DNA of 60,636 nucleotides from positions 1 through 60,636 of the forward strand of contig JAVHYF010000028.1 in the NCBI GenBank assembly GCA_031119205.1. Reading direction: 5' to 3'. The translations under genes and the position numbers were made by a program. The notes beneath the pieces were generated by a model. It saw only the letters and a program-made list of their open reading frames with translations. It was not told where the DNA came from and did not search any database. How positions within the stretch are numbered: the stretch's first letter is position 1; each line of letters begins with the position of its first letter. This document shows positions 17,885 through 25,271 of the stretch, in pieces. The DNA is from Moraxellaceae bacterium (GTDB lineage: Bacteria; Pseudomonadota; Gammaproteobacteria; Burkholderiales; Rhodocyclaceae).

Positions 17885-19162
17885 TCACTGCCCGTAACGC
17901 TTGATTGCGTCATAGGCTTTCGTGTCGTCGATGCGACGAAACCTCGTAGCGTCCTGAATCGCTTTCGGCCGTGGCTCGGTCGAAGCGACCGGTGGCGTCG
18001 ACGGAGGTTGGCTGGCCCGTTTGTCGAAGCGCTCCTGGAGTGCGTTGGCCCGGCTTTCTGCGCCGTCGGCGAAGCGTGCGGCATTACCTGCCGCAGCCTC
18101 GGCCACTTCAGCTGCGGTGCGTCCTGCCTCCAGTGCCTGTTCGGCGGTGGCCAGGCGGGTGGATGCAGCAACGGCCTGACGTTGGGCGAGTGTGTCGGTC
18201 ACCGCGGTGGCGGCTTGTGTTGCGCTGTCCTGAGCGGAGCCGGCTGCGCGTCCGACGGCATCGGCCATGCCCTGTACGCTCGCCAGCCCGCTGTCCTGTG
18301 GCCAGCGGGTGGCGTAACGGCTGGCGATGTCGGCTGCGCGCCGGGCAGCCTCCTGTGCGCGCTTCGCTTCCGCGTCGGCCCTGTCCTGTGCGGTGCGGGC
18401 GCCCTGCGCAAGGGTGTCTGCCCTCACAAGGCTCTGGCGGAACTCGGGGAAGGGCGTGTCCGGCTGTTGTGCCGGTTCCGGTGCCGGCATGGCGGGTGTT
18501 GGTGGTGGCGGCGTAGCGATCGCGACCTCTGTGTTCGCGGGGCCTGCGGCAGGAGGTTCGGTCGCCAGTTGTCTGTCGGGGGACAGCTCTGCCACCACTG
18601 CGTCGGGGCCGGACAGCGACCAGGCGACTGCTCCGACGACGAGTGCGACGGCGGCTGCGGCACCCGCGAGCAAAACCGGATTGCGCTGGCCGCCTTTGCT
18701 GTCGCCCAGTAGCGTCTCCAGTACGGCCACCAACTGGGCCACGTCGTAGTCCCAGCGCTTGTCGCTCACCTCGCTGGCCTGCAGGCGGGCCAGGCCCTGG
18801 ATGTCGTCGGGCAGGTCGGTGCGCGAGGGCATGGTCGCGCCACCCAGCAAGACAGGAATGACCACGCGCTGACTGCGCAGCGCGGTAGCGATCTCCAGTC
18901 GCGTGAAATCGTCCGGATCGTCGAGCCGGCGCTGGCCCTGCGAGCTACGCGCGTTGAGCCAGCCGGGGCCGGTCAGTGCCAGCAGCACGTCGCTGCTGCT
19001 CACCGCATCGTCGATGGCCTTCGCGAAGTCGACGCCGGGGCGGATCGTCTCGATATCCATGAACACCTTCGATGCGCCGAAGTGGCTGGCGAGTTCGTCG
19101 CGCAGGCGGCCGGCCCAGCCGGAGGCGTCGGCGCGGCGGTAACTGATGAAGATTCCGGGCAT
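17885..19162 (-). CDS. TIR-domain membrane protein
   Basis: The 425-residue protein has an N-terminal TIR domain (residues 1-150) with FISYRRADASGWAGRL, VFMDIETIRPGVDF and DVLLALTGPGWL. Glu90, in LEIATAL, aligns with the catalytic Glu of NAD-cleaving TIR domains such as SARM1. A single membrane helix (about 162-184) follows, then a Pro-rich linker (about 200-235) and an Ala-rich coiled coil (about 240-380). By topology the TIR domain should be cytoplasmic and the rest periplasmic. The ATG at 19162 has GGAG upstream and lies 26 nt after the stop of the RoxA-like cytochrome gene, so it is probably the last gene of that operon. NADase activity is inferred, not shown. Confidence 0.85.
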   Translation of the reverse strand: MPGIFISYRRADASGWAGRLRDELASHFGASKVFMDIETIRPGVDFAKAIDDAVSSSDVLLALTGPGWLNARSSQGQRRLDDPDDFTRLEIATALRSQRVVIPVLLGGATMPSRTDLPDDIQGLARLQASEVSDKRWDYDVAQLVAVLETLLGDSKGGQRNPVLLAGAAAAVALVVGAVAWSLSGPDAVVAELSPDRQLATEPPAAGPANTEVAIATPPPPTPAMPAPEPAQQPDTPFPEFRQSLVRADTLAQGARTAQDRADAEAKRAQEAARRAADIASRYATRWPQDSGLASVQGMADAVGRAAGSAQDSATQAATAVTDTLAQRQAVAASTRLATAEQALEAGRTAAEVAEAAAGNAARFADGAESRANALQERFDKRASQPPSTPPVASTEPRPKAIQDATRFRRIDDTKAYDAIKRYGQ

Positions 19163-19188
19163 GGCAACTCCAGGGGTGATCAGGGGGC

Positions 19189-20646
19189 TCAGAGCGTCTT
19201 CAGGTACTCCACCAGCGCATCCTTGTCGGCCGCCGGCAGCGTCGTGCCGAAGTCGTGCCCGCCGTTGCCGTTGCCGTGCAGTCGCACGTCGAAGGGCGTG
19301 CCCACCTGCTCGGCGCGCGGGCCGGTGCTGACGAAGCCGACCTTCTGCGGGTCGAGCAGGTCGTAGCCGCGATGGAACAGCGTGGGCCGCTGTGCCGGTG
19401 GCTCCAGCAGGTCGCGCAGGGTCGGCACCGAGCCGTTGTGCAGGTAGGGCGCGCGCAGCCAGATGCCGTCCAGGTGTTGCGCGACGTAGCCGGTCAGCGG
19501 CGCCTCCACCAGCCCCGGCCGCTCGATGCCCATCTCGCGCACCACCCTGTTGGCGGCCACCGCGGCTTCCTTCGTCCAGGTGAGGATGCGCTTGTCATCG
19601 GTTCCGATCTCGGCCAGCGGGACCACGGTGCCGGTGCGCGGGCTGGCGTGGCAGGTGGCGCATTGCTGGTCGAACACGGCCTTGCCCTGGGTGGCGCGGG
19701 CGGCGTCGACCGGCAGCGGGAACTTCGGCGCCTTGTACTTCGCGAGGTAGGTGTGCAGCCAGTCGATCTCGCGCAGGAAGGCGGCGTTGTCGCGCGGCGC
19801 GGCGCCCACCACGCCCAGCGCGGAATCGATGATCACCGAGCGCGGGTCGTTGCTGTCGCCGGCCCAGTTCATGCGCTGGCCGGCCTCCGGCTTGTACTTG
19901 TCGATGTTCCACAGCGAGGGCATGTCGGTGGGCCCCAGCGTGTCGTCCATCTTCCACTCCAGCATGAAGTACTTGGTGAGGTTCATGGCGTCGTCGCGGC
20001 CACGCCCCCAGTGCGGAAAGTCGGGACGGAAGATCCACGCGAACTGCGCCTCGCGTTCCAGCAGGCGCTTCTTCGTCATCGGGATGATGACGAAGCGGTA
20101 GGCCAGGCTGTCGATGAGATCGAGATCGGTGACCAGTGCGATCTCGCGCATCAGCACGTCGCTGTTGAAACGCGGGTCCTGAGCGCACAGCACCAGGAAG
20201 CGGAAGAAGTCCTGCAGGGCGAGGCGATGGTTCGGCCCGGTGGGCACGAACACCGGGTTGCTGTCATGCGTCAGGCGGTAGCTGGCGGTGTGGCAGGACG
20301 CGCAGTTGTTGCCGACGCGATCGAAGCCGATGCGCTTCTTCGTGAAGCCGGCCGGTAGCTCGCGGCCCTGCTCCCAGGCCGGGCCGAAAGCGGCGTAGCC
20401 GGCGCCGTTACCCGGCAGCTTTTCCGGGAACACGCGCGGCAGTACGTAGAAGATCCAGTACGGGATGCCGGCATCCACCTCGCCACCGATGGAGCCGTAC
20501 AGGAAGCGCGTGTCCTCGTCGGCAGTGACCCACGCCTCCTGCGGAAACTCGCGGAAGAAACGCTCGTAGGTCAGCCAAACGCTGAACAAGGTCAGCACGA
20601 AGAGGATGCCGAGGACGATGAAGACGCTGCGGGTGCGTAGGCGCAT
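19189..20646 (-). CDS. RoxA-like membrane-anchored diheme cytochrome c (first)
   Basis: The 485-residue protein has an uncleaved N-terminal anchor (VFIVLGILFVLTLFSVWL) and two c-type heme motifs, CASCH at 115-119 and CATCH at 329-333. APYLHNGSVPTLRDLL at about 399-414 is a hallmark of the RoxA-like family, related to MauG/cytochrome c peroxidases, whose founding member oxygenates polyisoprene rubber. It is shorter than secreted RoxA (about 680 residues), and its substrate cannot be read from sequence. About 45% of the residues look shared with the next gene upstream, mainly in the heme and LHNGS regions, suggesting an old duplication. It follows that gene by 12 nt. Confidence 0.85.
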   Translation of the reverse strand: MRLRTRSVFIVLGILFVLTLFSVWLTYERFFREFPQEAWVTADEDTRFLYGSIGGEVDAGIPYWIFYVLPRVFPEKLPGNGAGYAAFGPAWEQGRELPAGFTKKRIGFDRVGNNCASCHTASYRLTHDSNPVFVPTGPNHRLALQDFFRFLVLCAQDPRFNSDVLMREIALVTDLDLIDSLAYRFVIIPMTKKRLLEREAQFAWIFRPDFPHWGRGRDDAMNLTKYFMLEWKMDDTLGPTDMPSLWNIDKYKPEAGQRMNWAGDSNDPRSVIIDSALGVVGAAPRDNAAFLREIDWLHTYLAKYKAPKFPLPVDAARATQGKAVFDQQCATCHASPRTGTVVPLAEIGTDDKRILTWTKEAAVAANRVVREMGIERPGLVEAPLTGYVAQHLDGIWLRAPYLHNGSVPTLRDLLEPPAQRPTLFHRGYDLLDPQKVGFVSTGPRAEQVGTPFDVRLHGNGNGGHDFGTTLPAADKDALVEYLKTL

Positions 20647-20658
20647 GATCTCTCTCCC

Positions 20659-22191
20659 TCAGAAACCCTTTAGGTATTCCACCAGCGCGTCCTTGTCGGC
20701 GGCGGGCAGATCGGTGCCGTAGGCCGCACCGCTGTGGCCGCCGTTGCCGTTGCCGGCTTGCGTGGTGTCGTAGGGGAAGAAGCGGTGGCCATTTGCCTCC
20801 GCCACGTTGCTGACGAATCCGACCCGCTGCGGGTCGTACACATCATTGCCACGGTGGAACTGTTTCGGTCGTTTCTCTACAGGCTCCAGCAGGTCGCGCA
20901 GCGTGGGCACCGAGCCGTTATGCAGATAGGGTGCGCGCAACCACAGTCCGTCCAGCGGCATGTTGGCGTAGCCCCAGGTCTTGCGGAAGCGCTCGAAGCG
21001 CGGCTCGCGCGATGCAGCGTCGTAGCCGGCGTAGAGCGTGGCCTGATTGACCGCCAGCTCATACGTGTAGGAATCCAGCCGAGCACGGTCGGTGGTGATG
21101 TCGGCGATCGGTGTGATGTGGCCGACCAGCTTGCCCTTGAAGTCGCGTCCGCTGGCGCCGTGGCAGTCGGCGCACAGCCTGTCGTAGACGGGCTTGCCGC
21201 GCGCGGCGAGTGCCGCGTCGCGCGGGAAGGGATAGTCCGGTGGCGGCAGGGTCAGCAGCCAGTCCTCGATGCGGCCGATGGCAGTCATGTCGATGGTGGG
21301 TGGCGTGGTGCCGGTGCCGAAGGCGGCGCTGCGGTTGCGTTCCTCCACGCGGTCGTTGTTGCCGTCCCAGTGCAACTGCATCGGTGCGCCGTCGTCGCGT
21401 TGCTTGCGCGCGGCCTGCAACCACACCGAGGGAAAGTCGGAGGCGCCGCGTTTCTCTTCCACCGGCAGGCGCTCGAACGGGAAAGCGAACAGCGCCTTGG
21501 CGGAGTTGAAGGTGTCGACGCGGCCCGGCCCCCAGGGCGGGCTCTCCGCCACGAAGGAGAAACGCCCCTTCAGCATCAGCAGGCGCTCGCGCATCAGCGA
21601 GATGGCCACCGGGTACACCAGGTAGCGGTCTATCGGCCCGATGCCGCCCGCAGCGCGGTCGATCTCCGGCACCAGGTACTCGGCGGCGAACTTCGGATCC
21701 GCTGCGCAGTTGAAGAAGAACCGCTCGAAGGCGTACAGGTCCAGCCGGTGCGAGGGCATGCCGACGTAGAGCTTCGGCTCAGCAGTGTCGGACGCACGCA
21801 CGGTGCTGACGTGGCAGGCCGCGCAGTTGAGGAACACGCGATCCAGGCCGAGGTTGCGCCGCTGCGATACGCCCACCGGCAGCGTCTTGCCCGGCTCGAA
21901 GATCATGCCCAGCGATTCATAGCCCTTGCCGGGCAGGTGTTTGGCGCACACGGTGGGCAGCACCTGCCAGATCCAGTACGGGAAGCCGGATTCACGCTCG
22001 CCGCCGGTGGAGCCGTACTTGAAGTGCTCGGCGGGGTCGTCGTAGGTCACCGGCCGGTCCGGCAGGAAGCGGATGGCGGCGATCAGCAGCACCAGTGCGG
22101 GCACCGTCACCAGCAAGGCGACGAGCAACCAGAAGCGGTTGCGCCAGCGGCGTGCGCTGCGGGCGGCGGTGGGCTCGGTTGCCGGGTTCAT
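20659..22191 (-). CDS. RoxA-like membrane-anchored diheme cytochrome c (second)
   Basis: This 510-residue paralogue has an N-terminal anchor (FWLLVALLVTVPALVLLIAA, residues 20-39) and heme motifs CAACH at 123-127 and CADCH at 340-344. It also has the family segment APYLHNGSVPTLRDLL and the same C-terminal ending, DLPAADKDALVEYLKGF, as its neighbour. The anchor orientation places the heme domains in the periplasm. The start ATG at 22191 overlaps the stop of the preceding gene as ATGA, which decides the start; longer in-frame extensions lie inside that gene. An oxidase, peroxidase or dioxygenase role is inferred from the family. Confidence 0.85.
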   Translation of the reverse strand: MNPATEPTAARSARRWRNRFWLLVALLVTVPALVLLIAAIRFLPDRPVTYDDPAEHFKYGSTGGERESGFPYWIWQVLPTVCAKHLPGKGYESLGMIFEPGKTLPVGVSQRRNLGLDRVFLNCAACHVSTVRASDTAEPKLYVGMPSHRLDLYAFERFFFNCAADPKFAAEYLVPEIDRAAGGIGPIDRYLVYPVAISLMRERLLMLKGRFSFVAESPPWGPGRVDTFNSAKALFAFPFERLPVEEKRGASDFPSVWLQAARKQRDDGAPMQLHWDGNNDRVEERNRSAAFGTGTTPPTIDMTAIGRIEDWLLTLPPPDYPFPRDAALAARGKPVYDRLCADCHGASGRDFKGKLVGHITPIADITTDRARLDSYTYELAVNQATLYAGYDAASREPRFERFRKTWGYANMPLDGLWLRAPYLHNGSVPTLRDLLEPVEKRPKQFHRGNDVYDPQRVGFVSNVAEANGHRFFPYDTTQAGNGNGGHSGAAYGTDLPAADKDALVEYLKGF

Positions 22192-24344
22192 CGTTGCAGT
22201 CCTCGTGACGGGGCGGGTTCTTCCACGCAGGTCGGCAGCAGCTCGTAGTCGCTGCCATCGCCATCGCGGCCGGGCATCAGCGGGCGTGGCAACTGGCCGT
22301 CCTCGCGCAGCCAGCGCGCGGCGATATCGCTCAATGCCTGCAACTGCCGACGGGTGTCGTCGCTGGCGTCGAAGTGCGCAGCGGGCAGCACGCTGGCCGG
22401 TGGCATCGGTGTCTTGATGCGCTGCGCGGCCGGCACCTGCCACATCGCCAGGCGCTGGTAGATGCGCGCGGCGCAGCGACGCAGGCGGGCATCCACCTCG
22501 GCGGCGTTGCCGTGCAGGAAGTTGGGCGGAAAGCGCTCGGCCGTGTCGTGGCAACTCGCGCAAAGCGGGTGGAAGGGCGTGCTGCCCGGTGCAGTAGCGC
22601 CAGCCGTTCCTGCCGTGCTTGCGGTGGCTGGGGCGGGCGATGCGTGCAAGGCGTGTGGGGCTTGCGATGGCCCGGCTGGGACACGCACGCCCAGACGCGT
22701 GAACAGCAGGCGCTGCACGCGCTCGCGCGAGAAGGCGTGGTCGTCCAGCAGATCGTCATTCACGCCGCGCGCAGTGAGCGCCGCATCGATATGCGACGCG
22801 AGTGTCGCGAAGTCATCGGCCGTCTGTAGGCGCAGTGCGGTACGTGCCGTGCTGCCGGCCCGGGCGTTGCGCAGTTCGAGCGACACGAGTGCGCGACCCT
22901 GTGCGTCGCGCGGGGGGCGACGCTCGCGAAGCGGCACCACCTGCAGGCGGTCATGGGCAGCGCGGAGGCTGCCGATCTCTGCTGCGCCGAAGTCGCCATC
23001 GTTGCCGCTACCGGTGCGCAGGCTGTCCAGGCTGCCGCGACCGTTCAGGTAGATGCGGCCGCTGATCTGCGCGCCTTGCGGGTTGCGGCAGTCCAGTGAG
23101 ATGCGTTGCGCGCGCAGGTCCACCGGGTGGCAATCCAGCACGGTGTCCTGCATCGGTGTGACCGGCGCACGCAGTGCCCGGTCCAGCACACGCATGTCGG
23201 CCTCGTCGAAGAAGCTGCCCAGGGTGGCGGCCACCTGGGCCAGCGTGGTGGCGTCCGGCACTCGCAGCACGGCCTGTGGCGGACGTGTCGCCAGCGGGTC
23301 GAGAGCGGGGCTGACGTGTACCGCGCGGGCGGCCTGCGTCCCCTCCGCGTGGGTCAGAACCGGCATGCGCGAAGGGATATCGGCGCCCATCGCCGCGAGG
23401 CCCTGCGACCAGTGCCGTTGCCAGTTGGCATGCAGGGCTTCGGATGCCGTCTTGTCCAGCGCCGGTGCGCTGGCGCGGCCGCCGGACAGGCGCCACTGCA
23501 AAGCGGCACGCAGCAAGGCGCCGCGGCAGCTGCGTGCGGCGCGCGAGGTCGCGTCGCCGCAACCCTTCTGCCAGACGGCCTGCGCGGTGGCGATGTGGCT
23601 GGCGCGGTCGGTGGACTCATCCAGCGCGTTGGCCTGGTCCACGCTGCCGGTGGCTGCGATGCCGTGGAACCTGGCCTGCACCGTGCGCAGGCGCTGGCCG
23701 ATCTGCGCGTCGGCATTGCTCTCCTGCCACAGCGGGCGCGAGAAGATCGGCCCGAGGTTCTGGTGGCAGCTCGCGCACAGCACGCGCCGCGCAGGCGTCA
23801 CGCGTGGCGTGCCACCTGCGCGGTAGTCGTGCACGAGCTGGAACTCGAAACGGCCGGCGGCCTCGTTGTAGCTGATCACCTCGATGCTGCCGGTGTTGTC
23901 CTGGTAGCCGAGGTAGAGGCGGTCGCGCAGCAGCGGTGCATCGTGTGGCTTGCTGGCCGGCGCCTCGCGGTCGAAGCCGACCACCACGCGCGGGTGCTGG
24001 AAGAACTGGCCGATGGCGGCCGGCCGTTGCAGCGAGCGGCCCAGTGGAATCAGTACGCGGCGCGAGCAGGGCGTGGCTTCACTGCAGCCACCGCGCTGCT
24101 CAAGCTGCGCAAGCAGCTTCGTGAACGGAAAGGGCAGGTGATGTTTGCCGTCGCGACGGGTCAGTGTGTCGAACAGCGACTGGCCGGCGGGTGGCAGGTC
24201 GGGGCCGGGGCGCATGGCGTCCGGCAAGGCGTCAGCCGGCGTCACTGTCATGGCCGGTTCCTGCGCCTTGCCCGCCGATGTGGTTGTGCCCAGCGTGCAC
24301 ACTGTCGCGAACAGCAGCGCAAGCCGGCGTGGCGCACAGTCCAT
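22188..24344 (-). CDS. Large periplasmic diheme c-type protein
   Basis: The 718-residue product has a Sec signal (LALLFATVCTLGTTTSAGKA) and two heme-attachment motifs far apart, CASCH at 190-194 and CASCH at 595-599. The second is followed by ERFPPNFLHGN, reminiscent of the LHN loop of the RoxA-like neighbours. The region between (about 200-590) shows no recognised domain. I do not know a named family for it. It is coupled to the downstream RoxA-like gene by an ATGA overlap and follows the lipoprotein gene by 11 nt, so it is surely part of the same operon and probably exchanges electrons with the other cytochromes. Confidence 0.75.
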   Translation of the reverse strand: MDCAPRRLALLFATVCTLGTTTSAGKAQEPAMTVTPADALPDAMRPGPDLPPAGQSLFDTLTRRDGKHHLPFPFTKLLAQLEQRGGCSEATPCSRRVLIPLGRSLQRPAAIGQFFQHPRVVVGFDREAPASKPHDAPLLRDRLYLGYQDNTGSIEVISYNEAAGRFEFQLVHDYRAGGTPRVTPARRVLCASCHQNLGPIFSRPLWQESNADAQIGQRLRTVQARFHGIAATGSVDQANALDESTDRASHIATAQAVWQKGCGDATSRAARSCRGALLRAALQWRLSGGRASAPALDKTASEALHANWQRHWSQGLAAMGADIPSRMPVLTHAEGTQAARAVHVSPALDPLATRPPQAVLRVPDATTLAQVAATLGSFFDEADMRVLDRALRAPVTPMQDTVLDCHPVDLRAQRISLDCRNPQGAQISGRIYLNGRGSLDSLRTGSGNDGDFGAAEIGSLRAAHDRLQVVPLRERRPPRDAQGRALVSLELRNARAGSTARTALRLQTADDFATLASHIDAALTARGVNDDLLDDHAFSRERVQRLLFTRLGVRVPAGPSQAPHALHASPAPATASTAGTAGATAPGSTPFHPLCASCHDTAERFPPNFLHGNAAEVDARLRRCAARIYQRLAMWQVPAAQRIKTPMPPASVLPAAHFDASDDTRRQLQALSDIAARWLREDGQLPRPLMPGRDGDGSDYELLPTCVEEPAPSRGLQR

Positions 24345-24355
24345 TCACTGGCGCC

Positions 24356-25258
24356 TCACTTGCCAGCCAGCAGTGCGCGGGCCTGCGTGCCACCCCAGCA
24401 GTCCTCGGCCACCTTGCCGCTCTGCGCGAAGGCCGGTTGCTCGCGTTTCGCGATGTCCTCGTTGTAGAGCGTGAAGTTGAGGACGAACACGCGGTCGATG
24501 TAGGCGCGGCCGAGGTAGAAGCCGGGACGCACCATGCGGATCTCGTCACGCACCTTGAGGCCGCGGCGGCCAGCCAGATAGTCGGGCTTCTCCATGTAGC
24601 CCTCGACTTCGTCGGTGAAGGCGTAGTCGATGATGATGGACTCGCGCCGCGAGTCGAGCAGGCTCTGGCCGCAGTACAGCTTGGCGGGGAACAGCAGCCA
24701 GGCGTCACGGCCGCTGACCTCGATCTTCTGCGGATCGCCTTCGACGAGACCGGCGGCCTTCAGCGTGGCCAGGTCCTCGATGCGGTTGCGCAACACGCGT
24801 TGCTGGCGATAGAACACCTTGCCCTTCCACAGCCCTTCGCCGATGGCGTCCACCGCGCCGATGGTCTTCTCGGTGAGCGCACCCTTGAGCGCCAGTGCGA
24901 TGCCGCCGCTGCCGGTCTGGAGGATCTCGGTGAGCCGCTTCTTGCCGCTGACGCCACCGGGAAACACGATGCCGCCCTCGAAGGCGCCGTCGGGAATCGG
25001 CCCGGCGGAGAGGCGCGCGTAGATCTGGTCGATGCGCTCCTGGTCCAGCGCGGCGAGGTTCTCCGGCGTGATCTTGTCGAGATCGGCCACCGTGAGCGGA
25101 TGCTGGTGCTCCACGGCGGCGAGGTCCGGCTTGCTGGCGTAGCCCTCACCGTAGGTGGCGAAGGGGATGTCCGGCGCCTCGGGTTTGCGGTCGCAGGCGG
25201 CGAGAACCAGGACGCAGGACGTGGCGAAGAGGATGGCGCGGATGCGATTGGTCGTCAT
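24356..25258 (-). CDS. Unknown lipoprotein in cytochrome operon
   Basis: This encodes a 300-residue lipoprotein with signal RIRAILFATSCVLVLAAC and lipidated Cys22. There is no heme motif. The C-terminal half is beta-rich, with LFPAKLYCGQSLLDSRRES, IIIDYAFTDEVEGY, RMVRPGFYLGRAYIDRVFVLNFTLYN. The alternating pattern and the final YLGRAYIDRVFVLNF strand suggest a lipid-binding-like barrel, which is my inference. A conserved-looking Cys near 185 and another near the C-terminus (EDCWGG) could pair. It lies between the giant cytochrome gene (13 nt upstream) and the 718-residue diheme gene (11 nt downstream). I do not recognise the family. Confidence 0.7.
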   Translation of the reverse strand: MTTNRIRAILFATSCVLVLAACDRKPEAPDIPFATYGEGYASKPDLAAVEHQHPLTVADLDKITPENLAALDQERIDQIYARLSAGPIPDGAFEGGIVFPGGVSGKKRLTEILQTGSGGIALALKGALTEKTIGAVDAIGEGLWKGKVFYRQQRVLRNRIEDLATLKAAGLVEGDPQKIEVSGRDAWLLFPAKLYCGQSLLDSRRESIIIDYAFTDEVEGYMEKPDYLAGRRGLKVRDEIRMVRPGFYLGRAYIDRVFVLNFTLYNEDIAKREQPAFAQSGKVAEDCWGGTQARALLAGK

Positions 25259-25271
25259 GGTTGCGCTCCGC

